A stretch of DNA of 64,000 bases. Source: Xylaria sp. FL1777 (Eukaryota > Ascomycota > Sordariomycetes > Xylariales > Xylariaceae). The stretch is taken from positions 1 through 64,000 of the forward strand of contig MU400701.1 in the NCBI GenBank assembly GCA_022578965.1. The letters run 5' to 3'. This document shows positions 1 through 10,310 of the stretch, piece by piece; within the stretch, counting starts at the first letter, position 1, and each line of letters starts with the position of its first letter. The position numbers and the translations under genes were made by a program. Below the pieces are notes generated by a model. It saw nothing but the letters and a program-made list of their open reading frames with translations, ran no database searches and was not told the origin of the DNA.

Positions 1-420
1 TTATTAAATTATAATTATAAATTAACTATAAATTAATTAATATATTTATAAATATTTTTAATAATATTATTAATTATTAGTTTAATTAAATTATTGCTTT
101 TAAAGCTAAACTTTATAGTTTTATTACTACTTTTAGCTATTTTATTAAATTAATACTAAAATATATAAAATAAAAATAAAATTAAAAAATAAAATAAAAA
201 ATAAATAAAGTATTAATATATTATATAAAAGTTTATTTAAAATATAATGTTATAAAGCTACTTAAATAACTATTTATACTTTTTAAATATTAGCTTAAAA
301 CTTTATAATTATTATATAAAGTTAAGTTTATATTTAAAAAAGTAAATATTAAAAAAAAAACATTTTTTAAGTATAGTACTAAAAAACTATGTATAAATAT
401 TACTAATTTAAGTAAAGCTA
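1..420. repeat. AT-only block, probably RIP-degraded repeat edge
   Basis: The first 420 bases are almost entirely A and T, with TpA and ApT steps dominating and only scattered G or C. Composition then changes abruptly, within a few bases, to ordinary intergenic sequence at about 421. Such blocks in filamentous ascomycetes are usually old repeats converted by repeat-induced point mutation (C to T, G to A). I see no coding potential, inverted termini or transposase remains, so the parent element cannot be named. It may continue to the left of the window. Confidence 0.7.
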
Positions 421-499
421 GTCCGTGCTCCTTAGGTTCCTGCACAGCAACTGTTGCACGGTGTACACCATGGCCTGTGCTGCCTAGAAGCCACATGTA

Positions 500-840
500 T
501 ACTAGGTAGGTACCGGTAGATCCTTGCTGCTAGTAAAACTATCAAGTAGGTACCTGATTAAGTACTTAAGTAGTGAGTACAAAGGCAGGTACGCTAAATC
601 TCCGAAACGGTACCTACATACCTTGGGCGCATACTATAGTAGTATATGTAGGTATACCTACTATACTAGAAGGATGTCTGTACTATATACCTAGGTAGGT
701 ATTATGTAATTAGGGGCAGAGGGGAGAAACATTTGAACCATCTGACTGACACCACCCACCTGCAGGTTGTAGGTAGCGAAACTCAGTGGGGATGGATTGC
801 CACAACAGTACCTACATATACCTACTACCCTTGTCGGTAT
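500..840. repeat. Cluster of TACCTA/TAGGTA motifs
   Basis: More than ten copies of TAGGTA, TACCTA or close variants occur in about 340 bp, in both orientations, for example around 505-515, 545-555, 608-625, 645-665, 688-700 and 808-830. The same words recur in most long gaps of the window but rarely inside genes. Confidence 0.6.
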
Positions 841-960
841 ATTACACCTCCATTACTTACATTTTTCAACTTCTAATCCTACAAAGTGCATGGTACAATC
901 TAGAACAGTCGTGAAATCGATATCAACTGTTTACACTGGAATGAGCCCTTATATGACAAG

Positions 961-989
961 GTAGCTTCTCTGCACGGTACAGAAGCTAC
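961..989 (+). promoter_or_regulatory. Perfect 9-bp hairpin just upstream of the PTPA start codon
   Basis: GTAGCTTCT at 961-969 is exactly complementary to AGAAGCTAC at 981-989, leaving an 11-nt loop. The hairpin ends 28 nt before the ATG at 1018, so it probably lies in the 5' leader of the mRNA, where it could affect scanning. No function is known. Confidence 0.45.
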
Positions 990-1017
990 GATCTTATTCA
1001 CTGATCACTTTCCCAAC

Positions 1018-2493
1018 ATGGAGCCTCCCCCACAACCCTCAACAGAACAACCGCCTGAGAGCTCTTTTCCTACCCTAGAGGTCCTAGACCCGACAGTTCC
1101 TCATGTCTTTCTCAGACCGGTCAAACAGATCAACGATGGTCCAGACGTTGCCAGATTCTTGACCTCGAAAGCCTACCGTGACATCGGCATATTCGTACTA
1201 CAGCTTAACCGAGCAATGTGCCCCCGTAAGTCCAAAGACCACGATGGGAAAGACAAGTTCCAAACTTTCCTGATTGGCTCTGAGTATGAGAATCAGCCAG
1301 CCGAATCTGTAAGGAGGCTTCAACAGATGCTCGCCAAAATAGAAGCTTTCATGGATAAAGCACCTCCTGACCAAGGCCCAAGGCGCTTTGGGAATGTCAG
1401 TTTCCGAAAATGGTATGCATTGCTAGAGACGGAAGCAACAGCTCTTCTCAAAGAACATCTTCCCGAATCAGTCTTAAGGCATAGTTCAGGAGGTAGTGGA
1501 GAAGGATCGACAGCTCATGTTGAACTCACAGCCTATCTTCTAGGAGCCTTTGGCAGTGCACAGCGTCTTGACTATGGGACAGGTCATGAGTTAAGCTTTT
1601 TGGCCTTCCTTGGGTGCTTGTGGAAGTTGGGTGCGTTTAAGGATGGAAGCCCCAACGGTGATATTGAGCGAAATATCGTGCTCGGAGTTTTCGAGCCCTA
1701 TCTTCGTGTTGTACGCCGTTTAATTCTAACTTATACTCTCGAACCCGCCGGTACACATGGAGTCTGGGGCTTAGATGATCATTCATTTCAATCCTACATA
1801 TACGGTTCGGCTCAACTCACCCGGGCCATATCAGAGACGGAGGCAATGCCAACGGAGGGATCGTTGTTCAGAGCTCCAAAGCCTGCATCGATCATTAAAT
1901 CTGAAAACGTTGAAGAAGAGAGAAAACGATATATTTATTTCTCCGCAGTTGGCTTCATTAACGATGTAAAAAAGGGGCCCTTCTGGGAGCACAGTCCCAT
2001 ACTATTCGACATATCTGGCATAAAGGATGGATGGGGCAAAATCAACAAGGTAACTTTTATAGCCTATACAATTTACCCTCTTTTATAGTGGTCATTTCGG
2101 TGCTAACGCTCGACGAAGGGTATGATCAAAATGTTCAACGCCGAAGTCCTCTCAAAGTTCCCTGTCGTGCAACACTTCTACTTCGGCTCGCTATTTTCCT
2201 GGGACCAGGATCCAGACGCCACCACACCCCTGCAGTCTGTTCATATGGCGAACCAGCATATTGCCTCATCATCGATGCCGCCGCCTACTGGTGGCACGGC
2301 TGCACCCTGGGCTAAGGCGACAAGCATGCCTGCTCCCACAGGTCCGGGCATACCCTACTCGAAAGCACCTTGGGCACCGGGCCAGCCAACGGCAAGACCA
2401 CGGCAACCACAGCGGGAACCACATCCTGCGAATGAGGCTTTTAGGGTTACACAAGCACCTTGGGCAAAATCTAGCGACCGGCCAAGCGGTTGA
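1018..2493 (+). CDS. Serine/threonine-protein phosphatase 2A activator (PTPA/Rrd family)
   Basis: This encodes a phosphotyrosyl phosphatase activator, a peptidyl-prolyl isomerase-like protein that activates PP2A-type catalytic subunits. There are two exons, 1018-2049 and 2119-2493, joined in phase 0 across a 69-nt intron (donor GTAACT, branch GCTAACG, acceptor GAAG), giving 469 aa. Family motifs are visible: FGNVSFRKW near residue 123, [12 protein letters not shown] near 181 and [10 protein letters not shown] near 245; after the splice comes [20 protein letters not shown]. The last 85 or so residues are a Pro/Ala-rich tail with three APWA-type repeats, two of them APWAK. Long tails are more typical of the Rrd2-like branch, but I cannot decide between Rrd1 and Rrd2. 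The start follows an in-frame upstream stop-rich leader. Confidence 0.92.
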
Positions 2494-3504
2494 AACACCA
2501 GGTTTAGGAACGTCCCTCGTCGTACCTACTATTGAACTGGAGGAAGGATAGACATATGACAACAGAAACAAAGAAACGGAACACTATGATATCTAGAAGG
2601 CCATACCCAGGTGATAGATAGTTCCCTCAGGTCCTTATAGGTCAAACAAGAATTGTAATAATGACAATAAGCTACAAACATTTGTACCTCTAGAAATCCT
2701 GACTCCCTTTACGTGTACTCCATATGTCCTCCTCGGTTTACGCGATAAGTATTTCCACTTATTAAGGAAAAGTAGTAGACTAGAGAGACATAAAAATCAG
2801 CTACACTAAGGGTGCCACATTTTAGAGCAAGGAAATATGTCTCCTAAATAGTCTGGCAGGTAGACGTGTCTGAGTGGTAGTGGAGAGTAAATCCCAACTG
2901 TGACAATGACTGTGACTAAGGCCTGAGATTTTGTCTCTCAAGAACAGTTTTTCTTTCAGAGGTTAGGAATATGAGCTCTTAACACGCTCGTGCCTTCGCT
3001 CTCCGTGGACGTCTCCAGCATAACAAGATTCTTTCACTTCTAAAGCTCTAAATGAGAATAGGGAGCTACAAGACTAAGTATGAGCATGTCAGGGCAAAAG
3101 GGAAAAAACGCTTAGACCACACGCTATGTTCATAATAGGAAAAGCGCCACCTTGGCTGATCCTCAGATAAAAGAGCGGCATGTATCGATAGGCGATAAGC
3201 TTAGCGCATTTAGGGTATTAGAAAGTCTCAATTATTGACCACGAAGGGTATCTCAAATCTCAAACTCCATCAAACAACTAGCTCAGTAAGGTCCTCTCTG
3301 AATCAACCATGGCACAACGAGACCCTCAGGCCGGCCATACGCGAACGCATATCATCGTGATACCAAATCAGACAGAAAAGATTCCATAGTCCGTGTCCAT
3401 CCAGCTATTATTAACGCTATCTTGGGAAAGTTCATCCATGGTTGGTGGTGTATGGGTATACCTCAGGCGGCTCCGGCAGGCTTCGTGTCGGTCGCAGCAC
3501 CGGT
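2494..3504. other. Convergent gap, no gene seen
   Basis: This is the region between the 3' ends of the PTPA gene and the minus-strand Ala/Lys-rich gene. I see no conserved ORF, RNA gene or repeat of note. A short ATG-led frame at about 3309 ends after 26 codons and is not supported. Confidence 0.5.
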
Positions 3505-4294
3505 CTAAGCGGCAGCTGGGGTTGGGGCAGGGGCATCAGCAGCAGCGGCTGCAGTCTCAGTGGCCTTGGCCTCGGGCTTCGCCTCGGTGGCAGCGCCGGC
3601 AGCTACTATGAGGTCAGCAAATGCTTCCAGCTTCCATTGAGATAGCTGTCCGCGAGTTGAGCGCTCCAGATGGCGCCAGACAGTCACGACCGGTGTTGGA
3701 GCTGGGTTGCCGACTTACCAGCGTCAGTGGCAGGCTTAGCCGCCTCCTCAGTCTTGGGTGCCTCGACGGCAGTGGCCTCTCCACCAGAAGTGGCGGTGGC
3801 CGCAGCGGAAGCAGCTGTATGAGTCAGCATCCTTCATATTCTTGGTGATGGTCTTGATGTGTGGTATTCCGCAGTTTGCACCTGAAATTTACACGGATTC
3901 TACATTGAACTTACCAGCAGCGGCGTCACCCTTGGCTGGCTCTGTGGTTCCAGCAGCGGATTCGCCCTCCTTGGGTTTCTTGTCTTTCTTGCGAAAGGCG
4001 GCCTTGAACTTGGCCTTCAGATTGGTGAGTGCATTCGGCGCTGTATGGAATACAGATGTTAGCGTGTGTTTGTAGTACAAGGTACGAACGAGGTGGAGCG
4101 AATGGAAAACGACTCGTCATCTCTGGTCGAACCCTCCCAAAGTGAGGGGAAAGAAAAGACATATCCACCTCAACAAATGATCACTAATGTGATTACAAAT
4201 ATCATCTGTGACCATCATCGCAGTGGAAGAGGGAAGCTAGGAGGAGGGCTGAGAACGGGGTGCAGGAAAAGGTGACTTTACGGATTCCACCCAT
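3505..4294 (-). CDS. Small Ala/Lys/Glu-rich protein, four exons
   Basis: I rebuilt this 111-aa protein from four exons on the minus strand: 4294-4282 (13 nt), 4040-3915, 3814-3719 and 3605-3505. Every intron has a GTAAG-type donor and a YAG acceptor, and the phases match, ending at a TAG at 3505-3507. The product begins MGGIPPNALTNLKAKFK, continues with a basic FRKKDKKPKEGE stretch and then a long Ala-rich tail with regular acidic and Pro residues (APKTEEAAKP, EAKPEAKATE). It has no signal peptide, membrane helix or known domain. The length and charge suggest a soluble, largely disordered protein. I do not recognise a characterised family and assign no function. Codon use (GCC/GCT, AAG) is typical of a well expressed gene. 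Confidence 0.72.
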
Positions 4295-6498
4295 TGTGGC
4301 AGTTGTTATGAATTCTTCTTGAGGAGTCGACGAGGTGTATTTTTCCGGCAGGCGATATTGACTTGCAAAGGAAGACGAAGAGACTCTGCCAAAGTTAGGG
4401 AAGCCGTCGTTGTCTTGAAACAAGAGGATGGAGTCTGGTGATGAGGCTGGCTTGAAGAATAAGAGGGTGGATCTTGGGGAAGTGGTATCGCCAAGTGGAT
4501 ACGCGCTAGGAAAACGAGATAAAAACCAACCCCAGCCAATCTTGGAGATGGGGTATTTTAGCGCGCGCAATGCAAGGCGCTCGGGCCTACTTACCGTTCC
4601 TGAAAACCCAGACAGCTTCAGGGGGGGAAAAACAAGAAAGAAAAAAGGAGCAGCAATCTCGGGGGACCATTACCGAAGTACATCCGCCCTGCTGGTACGC
4701 ACTGGAGGGGATGAATATTGATTTGGGGTAAGAAACGTGTGTTGCTTGTGTACTGCCATGGGCATTACCGAAGCAGATCACGTACAGATTCGCACATGTA
4801 CCGTGCATCCTTTCCGATATATCTACGCAGAGCATCCCCGAGCAATGACTTGTCACCTACGCACAACCGCACAACCTAATATTTACAATATGCATTGTTG
4901 ACGTCGAGCGAATCATTCAGTTGCAGCACATAGCCGTGGCCTAAGTTACTGTGCAGGTGGCACATGTTCGAACAGCCCATGCGTGCATGTTTACGCAGTA
5001 TACCAACCCCCTCTTGCATTACTCCTCAGCAAAGCAGTTCCTACCGCCATGCACAGCCAAGGCCAGGTTTATATATATCTAGACTAGAGGTTTCAGGTTG
5101 ATGACTACCAGCGGTGAAGCACTCGATGTTCAGGACTACGTTCTATCAGCGAATGAGCCAATGATCTTAACATTTCAAAGTGTGAACGTGGCCTTTCGCA
5201 AGAGACAGAAATCGGAAATAAAGATTCGGTAAAAAAACGGTAGAAAGCGAGATTCCCATCTTTCATTTTATATACAACCCGCCCAGCCTATGCCATGCCA
5301 AGAGCCCGACCCATGTCGACTAACATTCAGCTGTCCCTTCGATTCCCCTTCAAGAAGCTATACTGCGTATTCACTTCATAGGTCTTCGATTACACCTTTA
5401 CTACGTATTATTACCCACTACCAGTCGGACAAGCCTTAACGGCGGAGTAACCCGATCAGGCTTTCCGGGACGCCCTTACCGACGCATACCTCCGGGTCCG
5501 GACCCCATACCGTCCGAAAGAAAGTCTTGACCTGTTTCGACACGGTTATGCGGTTCCAAGAGACGTTTTACTTAGATATATTGAAGCCGTGATGTTGCGT
5601 ACCTACGTTTCTCCATATATGAGGTTTATGCTTAAATATTTTTATTTCATTTTTCAACGAATCTGCAAAGAATACGTGTACGCGTGTAGACGTTTTTCAT
5701 CGGAAATAACGAAATACGTTTCGATATGACTGTATCTCGCCATTAATCGTCCGAAGCCAAGCGTGATCCTTGTGTAGTCTTGCCAGGCTCGTTTACGATT
5801 CTGTCCTCGCCTTGAATAGCAGAGAACTTCGTGCCGTGACCAACTACACTCGAGACGTTTGAACTATAGGCTGACAAACTGAGCAGACAGTTAGTAAGTA
5901 TACCTATGTTAAATGACTAGACCCTGCGGTCGAAACCCCGGCTGTAGTGAATCGGGTCTACTACTTACCTAGGTAGGCAGATCCGCCCCGCCGCTATCGT
6001 GGCCCAGCGCCGAATTCGGGAGCGAGGGTTGTGGCCTGAAGCTCAATTGCTAGTGGTCACGATCGAGTCAGATTTCCCATCACAGGGCCTTGACCACAAC
6101 TTGCATTCATTTACCAACCAACGACAGTACCCACTGCAGCAATGTGATTGTTCGTTGCCCCTGGGTTGCGGGATAGGATGGCCCGGAATATTAGATAATT
6201 AGCTCGTCGCGAGTCCCCGCTTTGCCGTAGAATCTGTCACCAGAGAAAGCGTTTTCGCAGCTCCGTACGATCCTCAAGGTAAGCCGTGTTGAGTATTTAA
6301 CATTTAAATATACCCCAGCCGGAGTTGGTTATTTTGTCTGTGCTTGTATCTCTGGTCACATCGCCTAGTATCTGAGTTCCTGCCGCCTCATCATAGTCTT
6401 CAAGAAGCGAGACCGACTTGTCCTTCAATCAGATCTTCTCACAGAAAGCCAGCGTTTTCTTCACCAGCTGGTGAAGTCACTGAAGACGACACCAGAAA
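4295..6498. other. Divergent gap between the small protein and the histidine phosphatase
   Basis: About 2.2 kb without a supported gene. A GC-richer islet lies at about 5430-5530 in otherwise AT-leaning sequence, and one TACCTAGGTAGG motif occurs at about 5967. Short frames in it show no conserved pattern. The two ends should contain the promoters of the flanking divergent genes. Confidence 0.5.
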
Positions 6499-7427
6499 AT
6501 GGCGCCAGTCATCCACCTGGTCCGCCACGCGCAGGGCCATCACAATCTCAGCGTCGAGAACCAATGGATACGGGATCCGGACCTGACGGACCTGGGCAAG
6601 AAGCAGTGCGAAGAGCTCAGCAAGAAGTTTCCCTACCACGACAAGATCACGCACCTAGTAGCGTCGCCGATCCGCCGGACCATATTCACATGCCAGCTCT
6701 CCTTCGCGGCGGCCGCGAAGGCGGGAAAGAAGATCGTTGCTCTCCAGGATGCCCAAGAGGTTTCCCTGTTTCCCTGCGACATCGGCAGTGACGTCGGGCC
6801 GCTGAAGGAGGAATTCGGCGACCTCGTGGACTTCCGGCTCCTCACGGATGACTGGAACAAGAAGACGCCCGACTCGAAATACTACCCGGAGCCGCAGAAG
6901 CTTGAGGCCCGGGCCCGCAGCACGAGGTTATGGCTCCGGGATCTCGTCCGGGATGCCGGCGACGACGCACAGGTGGTGCTGGTCACCCACGGTGCCATCC
7001 TGCACTTTATCACGGAGGACTGGGCTGGTATAAATTCCGGGAGAGGTAAGTCGCATAGCAAGCCATCCATCCTCCTCACCAGCTATCGCACGCCTCCTCC
7101 TCCTTCTTCTTCTTCTACCCGCCTGTCATGACGACTAATAGTAGATTCGTCGTCGCAGGGACTGGCTGGGAGAACACCGAGTACCGCTCCTACGAATTCG
7201 CAGATGAGACGGGGAGCGATCCAAACGCGAGCATAAGGGAGCTTCCCGAGAGCCGGCGTCGCAGGCCCGGGTCCCAGGTCTCCCACACCGACGCCGAAAA
7301 GAAGGAGATGCGTGCCGCGTACGAAACTGTGTTGAACTGTGACATGGAGCTGTGCGCTGAGAGGGTAAGAATAGCCCAGCAGCAGGCGAAGGCTGGTGGT
7401 AAACCGAATGGTACGAATGGGGTCTGA
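6499..7427 (+). CDS. Histidine phosphatase superfamily protein (phosphoglycerate mutase-like)
   Basis: Two exons, 6499-7045 and 7159-7427, joined in phase 1 (donor GTAAGT, branch GACTAAT, acceptor TCGCAG), encode 271 aa. The catalytic LVRHAQGHHN motif is at residues 7-16, with the phosphate-accepting His at 10; ASPIRRTIFT follows near 55 and the second catalytic His lies in LVTHG near 160. This is the branch-1 histidine phosphatase fold, close to fungal proteins of the Pmu1 type. The substrate cannot be read from the sequence; family members act on small phosphorylated metabolites. There is no signal peptide, so a cytosolic enzyme is likely. The intron carries a CTCCTC/CTTCTT microsatellite. 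Confidence 0.88.
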
Positions 7428-9087
7428 GGCTAGAAGGGCTGGATAGATCGTTGCTCTGCGGATATACATAGATTAAGCGCTCTAGAGGTATTTGTGTTTG
7501 TATATATATCTATATATAGACGCTAGAGACGGAACATAGAGACTACTGGTTATTAATAGACTTTCGTGTTTTCAATACTCTTATTCGACTTTATCTTCCA
7601 ATGTCCCGGCAGGCTTAAGCAATATTAGGATTATGATCCTCTTCTCTAGAGATGAATGAGATGTTTAGCTCAGTCGTGCGGAACTGACTGGGTGAGAGTC
7701 ATTTCTACGATCAACTTCGACCTGTCTAATATTTGTTGGTGTGACTTACATGAGTGCTCCATTCTGCTTGGTACGGCTGAGAACAATCCTATACTAAACG
7801 AACCGAGCGTAGTAAAGTTACAATATGAGTTACTATTTACCAAGCAGGGGACTTAGTTAGATTTCGGATAACAAAAAAGCAGGATAGTAAAATTACGAAC
7901 TCACTTTCAGTTTGAGGTAATGAGATGGAGTATTGTTTAGCTATTTTACTATCTTAGATGGGAAAGATATATGCTCACTAAGTCTTGGACCGTCATGATT
8001 CCTATAACTCTCCATATCTCTGTCATCGGTTTACTGATACTCCTCTTTTAAGACACCTAAGTATGTATCTGGCGATCCAACTTTTCTAGTCAATGCATTT
8101 TCATGTTACGAAGGGATACGTCAGATGAATATCCACGGCCCTTCCCACCACCATCCTCAACGATCGCTAAGACCTGGATGAGGTACTATCCGATAGTGAA
8201 GGTCCCCGAGTGATCTAATAGAGCACATAAGTTTACAAGACCCATTCCCTAGAACTAATCTCGCGCCTTAACTTGAGTACCGAGCAATGGTCTTAAGAGG
8301 ACGACTGACTAAACGGCTGGCTACTTATCTAGAACTGCTGGTCCATGGATTGGTCGACCTCACCAAGCCAAGGGAATAATGGGATCCTCATTTATACTCA
8401 TTGGTGAATCTTTTCCAAGACTACATTCCGTAGCTATATTGAACAGTCATCTGGCTGTACTTGCTAGACGTCGAAAAGTACGCAGACCATTCTAAGCCTA
8501 CCTTGCAATGCTGTCGAGAGTATAAAAGAAGACCTCAATTTATAATAAAACTTGTCCAGGTACATTGGCAGAACGATGGTAGCTTCAGAGGAAATTTGGG
8601 TAGTTTCCGACACTGAATATGAGAAGCTCACAAATGCGAATCAGGCTATTACCTATTTCATCTGGCCTGAGTATAATTTTGTCCTGTTTAGAAGCTGACC
8701 TGAGTGACCCAGGAACTATGACATATGGAACGATGGCTGGTAAACAGATTGCTAAAAGAGCTAGGCATATTCCGTTATGTACACCCAAATTCCAAACCAT
8801 CCGAAAACAAATCGCGCCATCGCTTCGCCTTTCGTTACGATGCCTCGGGAGACAATGGTTTTGCAATGCACCGGCAAGGAACAGAGAAGTTCGCGCAGGG
8901 TTGGGAACGAGTTTTCGTCACGAATCTTTCTTTTTTGACTCCGTAAGAAGATATTCCAGGATCGGCTTGTAGATACCGGGTATCAATGAAGATGCGTCTA
9001 TAGCATTGCCTTTGCCACGAAACACTACTTGGCTATGTAGCTAGTCTCGTTCCTTATCCCTGACCGTTATAACCCATATGAAACCCT
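7428..9087. other. Convergent gap, no supported gene
   Basis: About 1.66 kb lie between the 3' ends of the histidine phosphatase and the eS24 gene. A 73-codon frame at 8725-8946 is the longest with a plausible composition, but I cannot recognise it or attach splice partners. A short TATA-rich run occurs at about 7500-7520, just downstream of the phosphatase, and may belong to its 3' end. Confidence 0.45.
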
Positions 9088-9767
9088 TTATGCGTCCTTC
9101 TTCGCCTTCTTGCCCTTCGTCTTCTCGGTACCGCGGAGCGTCTTCATACGGTTCTTGCGTTGCTTTCCTGTTAAGATGGGGTAAGGCAATTGTCCAAAGC
9201 AGAGAGAAGAGCGAGTAGAATGAACATACTCTGCTGTCGGGATGCGCGCTCTGGCTTGGTGGCTAGGCCAGCACGGACGAGGCGGTGCTTGGCATCGAAC
9301 TTCTTGCGGGCTTCAACGGAGTCGTAGATACAGGCGAAGGCAGTGGTCTTGCCACCACCGAAGGCAGTGCGTAGGCCGAATACGCTGACCTGTTCAGGTG
9401 TGGCCTTGTAGAGGGTGGCCAGCTTTTGCTGGAGGTTGTTCTTGGAGATACCGGCCTGGTCTGGGTGGATGATGTCGCTAAAGACGTGTTAGATATCGGT
9501 GTGCAAAAGATGGCATGTCGGAGCGGTGAATGCGAGTTGCAATATTGTGGCCTCGTCGCTGTCGTCATTGCGATTGCGGTTGCCGTCGCCGCCGGGTGAT
9601 TTTAAGGGAACGTCGAGAGAGAGAGAACTTACGCGACCATCTGCTTCTGTAATTTCAACACATGTTAGCATCGTCCAAAATAACGCAGCAAGAGGGGGGC
9701 GACGAACGCGAGCAAGCAGGGGATTCCGCTGGAATTTGCGAGTACGGAGGGTGACAGAGTCGGCCAT
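9088..9767 (-). CDS. rps24: 40S ribosomal protein eS24 (S24)
   Basis: This encodes a small-subunit cytosolic ribosomal protein. Four exons on the minus strand, 9767-9708, 9646-9633, 9477-9230 and 9167-9088, give 133 aa, the usual size for fungal eS24. The protein begins [18 protein letters not shown], has KQMV in the microexon region, then [33 protein letters not shown] and a basic Lys-rich tail (KGKKAKKDA). Exon 2 is only 14 nt. The first intron uses GTTCGT, a poor donor, yet the family alignment demands exactly this join (NPLLAR/KQMV). The other donors are GTAAGT and GTATGT. Several short introns near the 5' end are typical of fungal ribosomal protein genes. Confidence 0.93.
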
Positions 9768-10310
9768 TTTCGCTGAGGTTGACTGGGAGCGAGGAGGTTG
9801 ATGTCGTGAGAATAGTGGTGGACTGCAGTTTGTAAATTCGTTTTTGATTTTTCGTGACGGCCGAGATGTGTGTTGTAGCGGGGGCGGCGGCACCTGTCTG
9901 CACCTGCGCCGTGAGGCGAGGTGGCCAGCCCGAAGCTTGGACCACCTGGTAGGTATTTGACCGTGCTGATTTTACAGGTCCCTTAACCCCACCAGGAATT
10001 TACGATAAGCGATAAGTTTTCGGCATCATAGCCTTAGATAATAAGGTAAACTGTTTGAAAGCCCCTGCGTAAACTACATCCACAGCCAACAGCAGCTGGA
10101 AAAACTCGTTTATATGATGCCCATTCCACTTGATGTTACCAATGTTATGAGAGTCCATACACGTGCTCAGTAGACGCCTAGGTGCGGCACTTTATTGGCT
10201 AGGTAGCCAGGCATGGCAAATTTGTAGTTAGAAACCATAACATACTTTAAACAATTCGCTTTAGTAGAAGTTAGGTTATCTCGAACGAAATTTGCCCATT
10301 TTAGGATTTT
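9768..10310. other. Promoter side of rps24 and 3' flank of the hydrolase gene
   Basis: The gap holds the upstream region of rps24. Two GATAAG words lie at about 10014-10026. No ORF or RNA gene is supported. Confidence 0.5.

Larger units (their letters stand above)
421..1017. other. Upstream region of the PTPA gene with a TACCTA/TAGGTA cluster
   Basis: This gap holds no gene. From about 500 to 840 it is packed with short TACCTA/TAGGTA words, several as the palindrome-like TACCTAGGTA. The last part is the presumed promoter and 5' leader of the PP2A activator gene that starts at 1018. Confidence 0.6.

Noticed and set aside
4202..4570. Minus-strand frame of 122 codons over the small-protein start
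   Set aside because: It overlaps the spliced first exon and intron of the 111-aa protein gene and has no coding pattern of its own.
8725..8946. 73-codon frame in the gap before rps24
   Set aside because: No similarity, no splice partners and no sign of selection visible by eye.
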